Assembly: GCA_026014485.1 (NCBI GenBank)
Contig: JAOZIE010000023.1
Coordinates: 310,001-374,000, forward strand
Direction: 5' to 3'
Origin: Candidatus Bathyarchaeota archaeon
GTDB taxonomy: Archaea > Thermoproteota > Bathyarchaeia > Bathyarchaeales > Bathycorpusculaceae
Length of the DNA: 64,000 bases
Part shown: piece by piece, positions 15,935 to 25,660 of the stretch
Layout of the letters: the number at the start of each line of letters is the position of its first letter
Position numbering within the stretch: the first letter of the stretch is position 1
Program-made: the position numbers and the translations under genes
Notes under the pieces: generated by a model
The model's database searches: none
What the model was told of the DNA's origin: nothing
Seen by the model: the letters and a program-made list of their open reading frames with translations, nothing else

Positions 15935-17799
15935 CTTTGCCAGTTGGTTGAGTTTACCGCTATGTTCCCTCTTTCCGTAACCGCTTTAACCATGTAATCG
16001 CCTGCTGGCACCGTTATATCTTCCCCGAAGACGTATGTGGTGGATTCTCCTGCATTCAAAAACACGTTCACGTCGTAGCGTACGTGATCATTTTGGTTTG
16101 TTATCCATAACGCCATAATGTGCACGCTTATTGGGCTTGCGTTTCTTAATCCGATGCTTGTTGCGCCGACCATAATCCTTACGCCCAGAAAGTCCACTCC
16201 GATGCTGGTTTGAGTGGCTCCTATGCTTCCATCATGCAACTGCAAAAGTACCGTTCCGTCTGCGTCAACGTAGTTTGCCCAATCACCCGATATGCTCAGA
16301 GCGTACGTGTACCAAGACCCCGCAGTTTGCGGCTGAGTTCCGATCGTGCTGTTGAAGCCTACATCGCTGAAGCGCTGAGAAACCCAGTTGTACGCTTTTA
16401 TCAACCATCTCTCGCTTATGCTTGAAGCGTTGTATCTGAGAAGCAGCTCCAAGCCGTCGGCGTCATCTAATGGGTAACTTTCCAAATCAATTCGAAAGCT
16501 GTTTTGTAAGTTGAGATTGTATGAACTCGACGAGGAAATTCCTGTGATTCTTGTCTGGTCACTCTCCGCTAAAGCTTGGTCGTCTATTCTTAAATGAGCA
16601 TTTACTGTGCTGGCAACCGAGACATCGACAAAATAGTCTACTTCAAGAAAGTCTGTTTGGTTGACAACTGCATATCCCTCAAAGGAATAAGTTGCAGAAA
16701 GTGTAGCTGGCGACGTTGTCAAGCTGCTTGAAGACGCCACGTTTGTCGCTAAGGTTGCCCTTGTGGATCCGTCGGACGTTATCACCTTCAAATCAGCGCT
16801 TATGTGCCCTGTTGCTGCCCCAATCGAGTAAGTGACTTCGACGGGTATCCAGTCAAGACTAACTGAATCGGCTCCCCCGCTTTTTTTGTGAACAACCTGA
16901 GTCTGGAGACTACCCCCGTTCAGATTTGCAGGAGTCCAGCTTGTCCAACTGGTGACATCAACCCAGTGCGTTCCTTCGGTCGTTGACAAGTACACAGATG
17001 TGGTACTGAGCCACCCAGAGCCACCGTCAGCAGAAACCCTCAGCTGAAGATAATCATTGTCCGCACAGAAAGCGTCTAACCGCACACGCACCTGCGTTAT
17101 TTGAGCGCCTGCGGGAATACTGTAGCCGTAGCCTCCGTATGTTTCTGTCTGGTCTTTAGTGGGTGAGTTAGCGTAACTGGCGTCGTTAGAGTATGCGTTC
17201 TGAGGGTTTTCCCAGTTACCTGAGCATGTGCTGGGGCTTCTAGTTAACGTTGCGGTCGAAGCAGAATCCTGCCACGCTCGGTAGTACATGGTCCATGTGC
17301 TGGCTGGAAGCGCCAAAACTCCTTGAAGGCTGTACACGGACTTGGCAATAAGGTTTCTTCCCGTGGAACTCATGGAGACGTCAACCGTTTGACCTGAATT
17401 GTCAGCGGCGCTGTCCAACAGACGGTAATAGTTTGCTGCTCCAATTGTGACTGTTTCCCTGTGGGCAAAAAGCGTCTGTCCCGTTGACTCCGTGAAAGTT
17501 TCAAAATCAAAGTCTCCTGCAGCTTGTGTTCCGCTGTAGGTTCCCGTGTAGGTGCCCACGTTTACTGTGAATTCTTGTTGTGCAGTAAACCACGTAGAGG
17601 CGCCTGCTTGGGTGATGTGGGTTATGTTTAGGTTTTCCTGCATTTTTTCGGTGTCCACTTGGTTCATTTGGTAACTGCTTATGAAAACGTTGCCGACGAT
17701 AACGACAAGCAGAACAAGGCTCAGCATCACCGTTATGACAGTGCTTATGCCCCGTTTGTCCCGTTTGAGCCGCCTAAGTTGCTTTGTAATTACCTGCAA
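15931..17799 (-). CDS. Pilin-like protein with large ectodomain
   Basis: The N-terminus is a class III (type IV pilin/archaellin) signal: basic residues, KRDKRG, then a hydrophobic helix starting ISTVITVMLSLVLLVVIVGN. A prepilin peptidase would cut after the KR. Unlike ordinary archaeal pilins of 100-200 residues, this one is 622 residues; the rest is Ser/Thr-rich beta structure, including a segment like a carbohydrate-binding jelly roll (about 205-335). It may be a tip adhesin or minor pilin. Last gene of the pilus operon; its start overlaps the small pilin gene by 26 bases. Confidence 0.8.
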   Translation of the reverse strand: MQVITKQLRRLKRDKRGISTVITVMLSLVLLVVIVGNVFISSYQMNQVDTEKMQENLNITHITQAGASTWFTAQQEFTVNVGTYTGTYSGTQAAGDFDFETFTESTGQTLFAHRETVTIGAANYYRLLDSAADNSGQTVDVSMSSTGRNLIAKSVYSLQGVLALPASTWTMYYRAWQDSASTATLTRSPSTCSGNWENPQNAYSNDASYANSPTKDQTETYGGYGYSIPAGAQITQVRVRLDAFCADNDYLQLRVSADGGSGWLSTTSVYLSTTEGTHWVDVTSWTSWTPANLNGGSLQTQVVHKKSGGADSVSLDWIPVEVTYSIGAATGHISADLKVITSDGSTRATLATNVASSSSLTTSPATLSATYSFEGYAVVNQTDFLEVDYFVDVSVASTVNAHLRIDDQALAESDQTRITGISSSSSYNLNLQNSFRIDLESYPLDDADGLELLLRYNASSISERWLIKAYNWVSQRFSDVGFNSTIGTQPQTAGSWYTYALSISGDWANYVDADGTVLLQLHDGSIGATQTSIGVDFLGVRIMVGATSIGLRNASPISVHIMALWITNQNDHVRYDVNVFLNAGESTTYVFGEDITVPAGDYMVKAVTERGNIAVNSTNWQS

Positions 17800-18187
17800 T
17801 ATGTGTTCCTCTGCTGGTTAAAACGTCTATGTAATAGGTTTCGCCTACAATCCATGGCGGTGCGATTCTGACAACTCCGTCTTCACCTACCGCTAACTGC
17901 AGGTTTGAAGTGTAACCCACATGTTCCACGTAAACGTTGGAGATAGTTATTGCAACTTTACCTACGTTGTAAACGTAGATATCCACGGTTTGGCTTTCGC
18001 TGTTAAACCACACATCCTCAATCACAGCGCGTTCGTTCATGTTATCCCGAAGGTTTGTGGTTATAACGTACGTGGCTGTTGTGGCGATGGACATTGCCGC
18101 TACTGCAATCACCATGAGGAGTAGTTCACTGAGAATCGGGGTGATGGCGCGTTTGTTCCGCAAAAACTTTCTTAGGGTTTTTTTCAT
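17774..18187 (-). CDS. Archaeal type IV pilin
   Basis: A 137-residue protein of normal pilin size. The class III signal is RNKRAITPILSELLLMVIAVA, with cleavage expected before AITPILSE, then a 20-residue hydrophobic helix (about 15-40) and a short beta-rich domain. The ITPILSELLLMVIAV pattern is typical of the DUF1628/archaeal pilin group. It lies nine bases after the TadC-like gene and before the large pilin-like gene, so it is probably the major subunit. Confidence 0.88.
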   Translation of the reverse strand: MKKTLRKFLRNKRAITPILSELLLMVIAVAAMSIATTATYVITTNLRDNMNERAVIEDVWFNSESQTVDIYVYNVGKVAITISNVYVEHVGYTSNLQLAVGEDGVVRIAPPWIVGETYYIDVLTSRGTHIAGNYKAT

Positions 18188-18196
18188 TTTGTTGCC

Positions 18197-19024
18197 TCAC
18201 ATGAACAGTTTTAGCGCCGCGTAGCCCACAAGCATCATCAATAAACTGTGCTTGAGCCCTGCCTCTATGGAGCCTTCGCCCATTTTTCCCGCTACCAAAC
18301 CTCCGAAGAAGCCTTGTACGAGGGTCATGTGAAGGAAAATCCTCTGCATTTCCTCGGAAGAAGCGGTTGGCGTGGCCATTAACGGTACGCCCTCTGCGGC
18401 TGAAAAGAACGTTTTGAAAAGCAGTATTATAGTGAATAAGAAGACGAATAGTGCAACGTAAATTATGAGTACGTAGGGGCGGGTCTGAGTTTTCCGCTCT
18501 TTTTCCATCAGATTGTTTGTGTTTATGAACCTACCCATGGGCGCAAAAACTTTCTCCACGTTTCCTCCCGCATGGCTGGCCTCAATTATGAGAGGCAAAA
18601 CCCGCTGCGTAAGGTTAGTGCCGACACGTTTCCCAAAAGCCGTCAACGCCTCTTCAAAGCTGTATCCCCACGACATCTGCACCGTCATCTTCTTCAACTC
18701 CGCAGTTAAAGGCCCAAAATCCCTTTTTGCGGCTTCATCCATCGCCTGAGGCAACGTCATACCCACTTCCTGAGCCTGAACTATGGTCCTGAAGAGGTCT
18801 GGCAGATTCTGGTTTATGCCCTTCTGCCAACGATAATCAACGTAGTTCAAGGCTGCCAAAGGAGCCAAAATCGCAACTATACCAAACGTGACGTAGTCGT
18901 CCAGCGCTGCTGTTGCGCCGACTTTGAAGAACCCGAAGAGGATTATGGCTAACGCTGCGCAAACCGCTGCGACGGTGACTATCTTTCGGGTTTTCTTGTC
19001 TATTTTCGGCATGTACGTTACCAT
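18197..19024 (-). CDS. Type II secretion F family platform protein (TadC-like), second
   Basis: Integral membrane platform protein of the pilus, 275 residues. Hydrophobic segments lie at about 15-35, 40-55, 180-205 and 250-270, around a cytoplasmic helical domain (60-170) of the T2SSF type, with FRTIVQAQEVGMTLPQAMDEAAKRDFGPL and EASHAGGNVEKVFAPMGRF. It works as a pair with the preceding gene, overlapping it by seven bases, as in FlaJ/TadB-TadC systems. An in-frame ATG four codons later (M5) is an alternative start. Confidence 0.88.
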   Translation of the reverse strand: MVTYMPKIDKKTRKIVTVAAVCAALAIILFGFFKVGATAALDDYVTFGIVAILAPLAALNYVDYRWQKGINQNLPDLFRTIVQAQEVGMTLPQAMDEAAKRDFGPLTAELKKMTVQMSWGYSFEEALTAFGKRVGTNLTQRVLPLIIEASHAGGNVEKVFAPMGRFINTNNLMEKERKTQTRPYVLIIYVALFVFLFTIILLFKTFFSAAEGVPLMATPTASSEEMQRIFLHMTLVQGFFGGLVAGKMGEGSIEAGLKHSLLMMLVGYAALKLFM

Positions 19025-19992
19025 TTCGGTGAGGTTGAATCAACAACAATCAGGAATACTGCAGCCGCGAATGGGATGGCTACATAGGTGATTAATCTAA
19101 GCAGCATATCCGAGCTGAGTCCGCCTACCCCGCCGCCCCCCATAACTGACATAACTGAGAGCATTATGACGAAAAGCAGCGGCGCCGTCAAAAGCAGTGC
19201 CACGTAAACCTCCGCCAGCATCGACAGGGTATCAGCGTATTTTTTGAGGGTTAGTTTTCTCAGTTTTATGTATGCTGTGAATTTTCCCCTTAGAAATACT
19301 GCTAGGTTGCCTCCGCTGTGCATTGTGGATATGATGCCTTCTAAGATTTCCTTGAATTTCTCCGAGGGCGTGCGGTTGGAGGCTTTTTCTAAAGCTGATA
19401 TGATATCTGTTCCAAACAGGTTGATGTGGCTGACGATGTCCTTGGCCTCTGCGGATGCTGCCAACGGCTGTTTTAGCGTTGCAAGTGAGTCAAAGATTTT
19501 TTCTGGTGAAACCCCTGCGTTTGCTAGGATAGCCATATAACCCGTGGTGAACGGCAGTTCGTCTTCTACTTCGTGTTTATGCTTATCTGCGCGGTAAATG
19601 GGAAAAAAGTAGAAACAGACCACAGAGCATGAACCTGCAAGCAGGGCTCCACCTAAGCCGAAAAGTAGCAAAGACAAAAGCGGCATACCCATCGTAACCC
19701 AGAGCAAGGTGGGAAGGACAACCCCTACTGATACCGCGGCTATCAGTGTTGTGAAGACTGTTAAGCTGACGTAGGCTTTGAAGTTGATTTTTAACCTTGC
19801 CTTCTGCAGGTTAGAATCCAAGTCTCGGAAAATGGGTAAGGCACGTCCAATTTTTTCACCCACCAGAAAATACGCTGTTCCGTTAAGCCGCTCAAACCCC
19901 GTTTCCGAGACGCCTTCTTTTTTTTGTTTTTTAGGTTTAGCCGTTTGGAAGACGCCTCGAAGCTTGGTTTTAATTTTTTCTGAAGCTTTCAT
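19018..19992 (-). CDS. Type II secretion F family platform protein, first
   Basis: A 324-residue membrane protein with a basic cytoplasmic N-terminus (1-70), paired membrane helices at about 75-135, a cytoplasmic T2SSF domain (150-250; TGYMAILANAGVSPEKIFDSL, GIISTMHSGGNLAVFLRGKF) and terminal helices at 255-318. It overlaps the ATPase gene by four bases upstream and the second platform gene downstream. Its partner ATPase would power pilin insertion through this platform. Confidence 0.88.
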   Translation of the reverse strand: MKASEKIKTKLRGVFQTAKPKKQKKEGVSETGFERLNGTAYFLVGEKIGRALPIFRDLDSNLQKARLKINFKAYVSLTVFTTLIAAVSVGVVLPTLLWVTMGMPLLSLLLFGLGGALLAGSCSVVCFYFFPIYRADKHKHEVEDELPFTTGYMAILANAGVSPEKIFDSLATLKQPLAASAEAKDIVSHINLFGTDIISALEKASNRTPSEKFKEILEGIISTMHSGGNLAVFLRGKFTAYIKLRKLTLKKYADTLSMLAEVYVALLLTAPLLFVIMLSVMSVMGGGGVGGLSSDMLLRLITYVAIPFAAAVFLIVVDSTSPKW

Positions 19993-21575
19993 TTCAATCC
20001 CAGTTTTGCTTTCTGGAAAACACGGCTTGGATTCACGTAGTATTCTCTGATGACTTGGGCTACGTCACTATGGCGGCGGATGTTCTGTTTAACCATCCAT
20101 TCAAGGACGGCTTTGCGGTACCTTATTTCACGGTTGATTTCATCCGCATCTAACCCCATTTTCTCCATATGTTTCTCCAAGAAGGTGCTGTGTCCCTGAA
20201 ACGTAAATCTGTCAAACTTGGGGCTCCAACGGAAAACTTCCTCGGTTTTCAAATCTTGTGATTCCGAAGTTACGCCTTTGAGTTCTGTGGTGACGGATGC
20301 TCTGCGGGCGGGTTTCCCGTTGACTTCGGTTCGCGTCATAACCATGATTACGTTGGTCATGGCAATCAGAGCTTTAGGTATGTTCATAGGCTCGGATTCT
20401 AATCGGTTTATGACGCTTTCCACTGATTCAGCGTGGAATGTACACATGCCAAGGTGCCCAGTTGCCATGGCTTGAAAGAGAGTGTAGGCTTCTTCCCCAC
20501 GGACTTCGCCAACTATAATGTAGTCGGGTCTCTGCCGCATGGCTGCCTTTAGCAGGTCAAACAGGGTGATGGTGCTGCTGTTTTTGTCTTCACCTTTAAA
20601 GCTGGATCTCACAACCGAGGGAATCCAGTTTTCATGCGCCAAGTTCAGCTCCTGCGTGTCCTCGACGCTGACAATTTTCATCTCAGGCTTGATGAACATG
20701 GATAGGCAGTTGAGCACTGTGGTTTTTCCACAGGCTACTCCACCAGCGACCAAGACTGAAGCGCGGTTTTCTATGATGTACCAGAGGTAAGCCGCCATCT
20801 CTGAGCTGATGGTGTTGAATGCAATCAGGTCGCTTATGGTTAACGGGTCCGCTTTGAAGCGGCGTATCGTGAAGGTGGAGCCTCTTCGGGTTATTTCTTT
20901 GCCGAAGGTAAGCTGTATACGGCTGCCCTCTGGCAGAGACGCGTCCAAAATCGGCGAAGCTACCGATATGTTTTTTCCCGCCATGTAGGCTAGGCGAACT
21001 ATGAAGGAATCCAGTTCCTCCGCGTTTGCGAATTTTATGTTGGTAGGTGTAGACTCGTACTGCCTGTGCCAAACATATAAGGGAACGTTTATGCCGTCGG
21101 CGGATATGTCCTCAATCAGGTGGTCCTTCATGAGCGGGTCGATTTTTCCGTAGCCTATAAAGTCCCGTACGATATAGTAGGCGAGTTTATCCACAGCGGC
21201 AGGCTGAATTTTCATGCGGTACCTCTTCACGGTCTCCGCGATTTTGCGTTTTAGATAACTCTCTGCTTTTTCCCTGCTTTCGATTTCTTTAAAGTTAACG
21301 TCGAGTTCTTCCATAAGAAATGTCTTCAAATCCGAAAGCGACTTCTCCTCTTCCTTCTGCAGGGTGGGCTCTATAATTTCATAGTGAATTTTCTGCGTTT
21401 CAGGATCCTTCACTATCGCCCCATAAACGTAAGGTTCTTGAATAGGGTAAACCTCTTTGAAGGCAGCGGGTCTTCTAGGTTCACTTTCGTTGCCTGCCGA
21501 AATAGTTGGCACTGCCTGTTCTACAGAATCAACTGCCTTCGAGGATTGCCTAATCTTCGTTGCTTCTCCCTTCAA
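19989..21575 (-). CDS. Type II/IV secretion ATPase for pilus assembly (TadA/FlaI-like)
   Basis: Hexameric ATPase of 528 residues. Residues 130-250 form the N-terminal domain typical of archaeal FlaI/TadA proteins; the motor domain has Walker A GGVACGKTT (a Cys where Ser/Gly is common), the Asp box VSVEDTQELNL, Walker B DYIIVGEVRGEEA and the His box GHLGMCTFHAES. First gene of the operon ATPase-platform-platform-pilin-pilin. No archaellum accessory genes (flaH, flaG, flaF) are present, so an adhesive pilus is more likely than an archaellum. Confidence 0.93.
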   Translation of the reverse strand: MKGEATKIRQSSKAVDSVEQAVPTISAGNESEPRRPAAFKEVYPIQEPYVYGAIVKDPETQKIHYEIIEPTLQKEEEKSLSDLKTFLMEELDVNFKEIESREKAESYLKRKIAETVKRYRMKIQPAAVDKLAYYIVRDFIGYGKIDPLMKDHLIEDISADGINVPLYVWHRQYESTPTNIKFANAEELDSFIVRLAYMAGKNISVASPILDASLPEGSRIQLTFGKEITRRGSTFTIRRFKADPLTISDLIAFNTISSEMAAYLWYIIENRASVLVAGGVACGKTTVLNCLSMFIKPEMKIVSVEDTQELNLAHENWIPSVVRSSFKGEDKNSSTITLFDLLKAAMRQRPDYIIVGEVRGEEAYTLFQAMATGHLGMCTFHAESVESVINRLESEPMNIPKALIAMTNVIMVMTRTEVNGKPARRASVTTELKGVTSESQDLKTEEVFRWSPKFDRFTFQGHSTFLEKHMEKMGLDADEINREIRYRKAVLEWMVKQNIRRHSDVAQVIREYYVNPSRVFQKAKLGLK

Positions 21576-21685
21576 TAACCTTGTGCTGATGGTTTTTGTT
21601 CAAGAATTGGGTGTGTCGTGAGTGTTAATAAACTATATGTACTTGAAATATTGACTGAACTTAAATTGTGCACTCACGGAAACTA

Positions 21686-23101
21686 TCAACTACGCAAATG
21701 CGGCTTTTTCTTAAACATAAAAACCCCTGCGACAACCCCTATGACAACAACCGCCGCTAAACATCCATAGATAAACGTCTCGGACACCTCGTAATTCTTT
21801 ACTGAACTAGGACTAGACGTCTGCGTGGACCCTGTTGACGTGCTTGGCGCAGGTGTAGTAGAATACTTAGGTGTGGGTATCGGCAGGTAACCAGGTGGCC
21901 ACCTGTCCGCTACAGCGCTGGGGTCATTCCAGTAAATTATGTTTTTGTAGCCGTAGGTTTCGCCTGATTGCATGGCATCTTCGTAGATTACATCCAGTTT
22001 TGAGCCGTACTTTTCCATCATGATGTAGACGCTTATGCTGAGCACGAAAGAGGTCATATCTGCTTCCCATACGCCCCAGATTTTGTCGAGAGGACCCCGG
22101 AAACCGTAGGCGTAAGCCTCAGGTAGTACATACGCTGTTCTTTCGTTAACGGGGTAAGTTTCTCTTGGGTGGTCCTGAGTATACTGCCAGAACTGCTGCA
22201 TCGCCATATAGTGTTCTTCGGTGAGGATACCCCCAGTCCAGTCTGGGTTTGAGTTGAAAACCACAATATACTTGGCTCCGCTGTCGTAAGCGTAAATCAG
22301 GTCATGATAAAGTTCAGTTGGTGACTCTATGTACGGCGGCTCCGTATACTCGTATGTGACGATGACGCCCCATTCTTTATTCAGTACGTTTGCGGCTCCC
22401 CTGCACATAACCATGTTCAGTTGTCTGCTGTAGTTCCAGCCGAACTCCGCGAAGAGACCGTCATATCCCGCTTTGTAGTCGAAATAGTAAAGTGCATAAT
22501 CGGATGTGAAAACGGGGTAGCCTGTTACCATCTTTGTTCGGTTTAAATCCATAAACCAAACTGAATCAATGAACTGCTGCTCCGCATCCACATAGGTGGT
22601 GTTTTCGGTCTTTGTGATGTTTGCAGGGCGATAGCTGTTCCCGCCCGAAACCATGTCTAATTGGTGTCCACCCGGTTCATCTTCATATGGATATAACAAG
22701 CCAACATATCGGTTGCCCCAATTGGCTTTTGCGTAATCAAGCCATGCTTGTGTCGCGTTTGGAACGGCGAAGGGAGAAGAGAAATTGCGAGTGTACAAAG
22801 ACGGCGGGTAGCTCATAAAATACATCCCTTTGTCGTAGGCGTACTGCAGGGTCTGGTTCAGTTGTGTAATGCTATCAGATAGAGCTGACGCGCCAAGTAC
22901 AAAGAAATTCGTGAAGGAGCTAACTTGGTCGATTAGGCTTTTTGCACCTGCAACGTCGGTTCCGTAGCCCATGTCAACGCCGAAATATACGTCTGGTGTT
23001 GTCTGAGTTGTGCTGATGGCTGCGGCTGGGAAAATGTTCAACAGAACCGACATAATGAGCAAGAGAGAAACCAGAACAACTACAAGTTGCCTTAACTTCA
23101 T
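21686..23101 (-). CDS. Membrane-anchored surface protein, tandem paralogue 2
   Basis: A 471-residue exported protein: signal peptide (1-28), a large domain (35-400), a short Ser/Thr/Pro linker (about 405-430) and a C-terminal membrane helix with a basic tail (440-471). The domain begins DVYFGVDMGYG and contains YPYEDEPGGHQLD and [19 protein letters not shown], all shared with the neighbour at 23180. Alternating strands and helices with acidic pairs (EDEP) suggest a TIM-barrel carbohydrate-active enzyme, which is inference; I cannot name the family. Likely faces outside and is glycosylated. Confidence 0.75.
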   Translation of the reverse strand: MKLRQLVVVLVSLLLIMSVLLNIFPAAAISTTQTTPDVYFGVDMGYGTDVAGAKSLIDQVSSFTNFFVLGASALSDSITQLNQTLQYAYDKGMYFMSYPPSLYTRNFSSPFAVPNATQAWLDYAKANWGNRYVGLLYPYEDEPGGHQLDMVSGGNSYRPANITKTENTTYVDAEQQFIDSVWFMDLNRTKMVTGYPVFTSDYALYYFDYKAGYDGLFAEFGWNYSRQLNMVMCRGAANVLNKEWGVIVTYEYTEPPYIESPTELYHDLIYAYDSGAKYIVVFNSNPDWTGGILTEEHYMAMQQFWQYTQDHPRETYPVNERTAYVLPEAYAYGFRGPLDKIWGVWEADMTSFVLSISVYIMMEKYGSKLDVIYEDAMQSGETYGYKNIIYWNDPSAVADRWPPGYLPIPTPKYSTTPAPSTSTGSTQTSSPSSVKNYEVSETFIYGCLAAVVVIGVVAGVFMFKKKPHLRS

Positions 23102-23179
23102 TTAATGAATAGGTAACACGAGATACCCCTAATAAAATTTCTCCAGAATTGGCTTAGCAAACCTGAAATGACGCCCGCA

Positions 23180-24745
23180 TCAGTTCTTAAATGTGCCTCT
23201 TTTAAACACAAGTAAGGCTCCAACAGAAACAATCACCGCAATTCCCACAATCAAACAAACCCAGTATACGGGCAAAGGCGGTTCAGCGGGGTCTGGTGTG
23301 GTTGTAGGCTGCTCCGTAGGAACGGGTGAGGGTGTTGGCGACGGTGTAGGGCTTTCCTCTGGTGTAGGTGAGGGCGATGGGCTTGGAGTCGGTGAAGGTG
23401 TGGGTTCCAGCGTAGGAGTTGGAGTTGGGGAAGGTGTAAGCGTAGGTGTCGGGGTCGGTGTGGGTGAGGGCCAAGGTGTGGGCATGGGGGAAGGCAAGAG
23501 GCTTGTGTCGTTCCAGTAAAGCAGAGCACGATAGTTGCTGGTGTCTTGTGGTTGCAGGTGGTCGTCGTAGATTATGTCAAGTTTGTCTCCGTATTCCTGT
23601 AGGAGGCTGTGGACGATTACACTTTGGTTGAAAGAGAAGTTGTCTGTCTCGTTGTTTGATTCCCAAAGCCCCCAGATTTTGTCTTCTGGTCCACGGAAAC
23701 CGTAGGCGTAAGCGTATGGAAGAACATACGCAGTTCGTTCGCTAACTGCGTGGCTGTTTCTGGGGTGGCTTTTTGCGTAGTCCCAGAACTTCTGCATGGC
23801 TTGCAGATGCTCAGGCTGCAGAATGTTCTGAGTATAATTCTTGTTCGTGTTAAACACGACGATGTATTTTGCGCCGCTATTGTAGGCTAGTACCATGTCT
23901 TCGTAGAGTTTATCGCCTGACTCGATGTATGGTGGATTTGTGTACGTGTAGGTTATTACTATTCCCCAGTCTTTGTTTTGCATCTGAGCCGCGCCCCTGC
24001 AGAGAGCCACGTTTAGTTGTCTGCTGTAGTTCCAGCCGAACTCCGCAAAAACGGTGTCATATCCACCTTTATAATCAAACCAGTACAGCGCATAATCCGA
24101 AGTGAACAACGGATACTGCGTTGTCGAGTTAACGTCATTCAGTACCGATTTATTCAGTTCACTGTTAAGGAGCGCCTCAAATTTGGCTGCCGCCTCCTCA
24201 TAGCTAGTGACGTAATAGTTGGTGTAGTTGCCGAAGGAAGGAAGACCTGAAAGGTCGTTTGTCAACCATATAGGGCCTGAGTGGCTACGGTCAAGCACCT
24301 GTCCGCCTGGCTCGTCTTCAACGGGTTCCAAGAAGCCAATCAGGTGGTCGCCCCAGTTAGCTTGGGCATCCTCCAGCCACTGGGTTGCTTGGGGAAAGAA
24401 GTTCGGGTCTGACTCACTGCTGGCGTTTCCGAACTTTTTGGGCAAGAAACTCACAAAGGACAAGCCGTGGTTATATGCATACTGTAGCACGTCGCTGAGT
24501 ACTGTGGCGTTGTCGGTTATTCCTGTAGTGCCAACCACAAAGAAGTTCGTGAATCCGCTGACTTGGTCTATGAGTGCTTTAGCTGCATCTGGACCCAACG
24601 TGCTGTTGCCGTAAGCCATATCGACGCCCACGTAGACATCGAGAGGCGCCTCCGCTACGGCACTGTTCTGAATGTTGCTGGTTAGAAAAACTGTTGAAAT
24701 CAGCAGCAAAGAAACTAGAACAATGCTTAGTCCTTTGCGCTTCAT
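23180..24745 (-). CDS. Membrane-anchored surface protein, tandem paralogue 1
   Basis: A 521-residue paralogue of the next gene downstream. Signal peptide (1-31), main domain (35-430) with [24 protein letters not shown] and [19 protein letters not shown], a long Pro/Thr/Ser repeat stalk (about 430-488), then one membrane helix and a basic tail. It differs mainly in an insertion near residue 155-190 and the longer stalk. The pair arose by tandem duplication and lies next to the pilus operon on the same strand, which suggests surface attachment or polymer handling. Function unknown. Confidence 0.75.
   Translation of the reverse strand: MKRKGLSIVLVSLLLISTVFLTSNIQNSAVAEAPLDVYVGVDMAYGNSTLGPDAAKALIDQVSGFTNFFVVGTTGITDNATVLSDVLQYAYNHGLSFVSFLPKKFGNASSESDPNFFPQATQWLEDAQANWGDHLIGFLEPVEDEPGGQVLDRSHSGPIWLTNDLSGLPSFGNYTNYYVTSYEEAAAKFEALLNSELNKSVLNDVNSTTQYPLFTSDYALYWFDYKGGYDTVFAEFGWNYSRQLNVALCRGAAQMQNKDWGIVITYTYTNPPYIESGDKLYEDMVLAYNSGAKYIVVFNTNKNYTQNILQPEHLQAMQKFWDYAKSHPRNSHAVSERTAYVLPYAYAYGFRGPEDKIWGLWESNNETDNFSFNQSVIVHSLLQEYGDKLDIIYDDHLQPQDTSNYRALLYWNDTSLLPSPMPTPWPSPTPTPTPTLTPSPTPTPTLEPTPSPTPSPSPSPTPEESPTPSPTPSPVPTEQPTTTPDPAEPPLPVYWVCLIVGIAVIVSVGALLVFKRGTFKN
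23297..23462 (-). repeat. Pro-Thr-Ser codon repeat encoding a cell-surface stalk
   Basis: Low-complexity DNA inside the surface-protein gene, built of variants of a six- to nine-base unit reading (S/T)P(T/S)P. It encodes an extended linker of about 55 residues. Such tracts expand and contract easily, so length may vary among strains. Confidence 0.8.
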
Positions 24746-24868
24746 GGTTGTTCGAATGGACTTCGCCGAAGTTACTTAATAATGATTTCCCAAATTGTTT
24801 CCAACAGTAAAAGTTGCAGTCTCAAGCAATTTTTTTCCCTGATTCCGTAGTTGTTTTCAGGTTGTTGT

Positions 24869-25660
24869 TTAGGGGAAGCCTAAAAGTCCCCGTACGGTTG
24901 GGATGGGCACGTAGAAGAACGCGTAGACGGTCAGCACCAGTAAAGCTATGATTATCGCCAGCAACGCGTAGTCGCCTCGGTGTAGCTTTAGGGCGTACAG
25001 GTTTGTGCGTTTTTTGGTGGCGCCCCATGCTCGGCTTTCCATGGCTTCTGCCAATTCTAAGCTTCGTCTGATGGCGCTTACAATCAGTGGGATAAGTACG
25101 GGTATGTAGTTGCGGATGCGCTTCATGAAGTTGCCTTTTTCCAGTTCTAACCCGCGGGCTTTCTGGGCATCCATGATGGTCTGTGCCTCCTCGGCGAGGA
25201 CAGGTACGAAGCGGACGGCGGTGGTGAAGGCGAAGCTGAATTCGTAGGGAACGTGGCTTTGTTCCAGCGCTAAGCCCAAGTGGTCGGGCGAAGTGGTGAG
25301 GAAGAAGACGGAGAAGGATTCTACGAGGACGACGAAGCGTAAGGTCATGGCGGCGGCGTCTTCCCAGTTTGCTGCTGTGAGGACGAAACCTTGGGTGAAG
25401 AAGTTGCTTGCTATGTTCACGATGAATATGAATGTCGCTAGGAAAAGTGCGCCTCGCAGGGAGCGGACCCACTGCTTCTGTACCCGTGCCATTAGCACGA
25501 AGGGTATCTGTATGGCGAACAGCGCCAGTAGTGGTATGATTGAGCCGAAGAGTATGGCTGCCACGAAAACGGCTATGACGTAGATGAATTTCATCCGTGG
25601 GTCCAAGTTGTGGATGGGCGAGTAGACCTTGCGGAATTTTAAGCCGTCAAAAATGCTCAT
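24869..25660 (-). CDS. ecfT: ECF transporter T component
   Basis: Transmembrane coupling subunit of an energy-coupling factor importer, 263 residues, with about five to six hydrophobic helices. The two coupling motifs that touch the ATPases are visible: QKARGLELE (around 165-175) and ESRAWG (around 208-213). It is the last gene of a run ecfA-ecfA-ecfT with four-base overlaps. No substrate-binding S component is adjacent, so the module probably serves several S proteins encoded elsewhere (group II ECF). Confidence 0.93.
   Translation of the reverse strand: MSIFDGLKFRKVYSPIHNLDPRMKFIYVIAVFVAAILFGSIIPLLALFAIQIPFVLMARVQKQWVRSLRGALFLATFIFIVNIASNFFTQGFVLTAANWEDAAAMTLRFVVLVESFSVFFLTTSPDHLGLALEQSHVPYEFSFAFTTAVRFVPVLAEEAQTIMDAQKARGLELEKGNFMKRIRNYIPVLIPLIVSAIRRSLELAEAMESRAWGATKKRTNLYALKLHRGDYALLAIIIALLVLTVYAFFYVPIPTVRGLLGFP

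Noticed and set aside
23193-23529. Gly/Val-rich and His/Pro-rich frames on both strands
   Set aside because: They are other-frame readings of the Pro-Thr stalk repeat of the surface protein gene.
22900-24745. CRISPR-like repeats
   Set aside because: The repeated DNA is the coding stalk and paralogous gene sequence. Nowhere in the window are there evenly spaced identical repeats with unique spacers.
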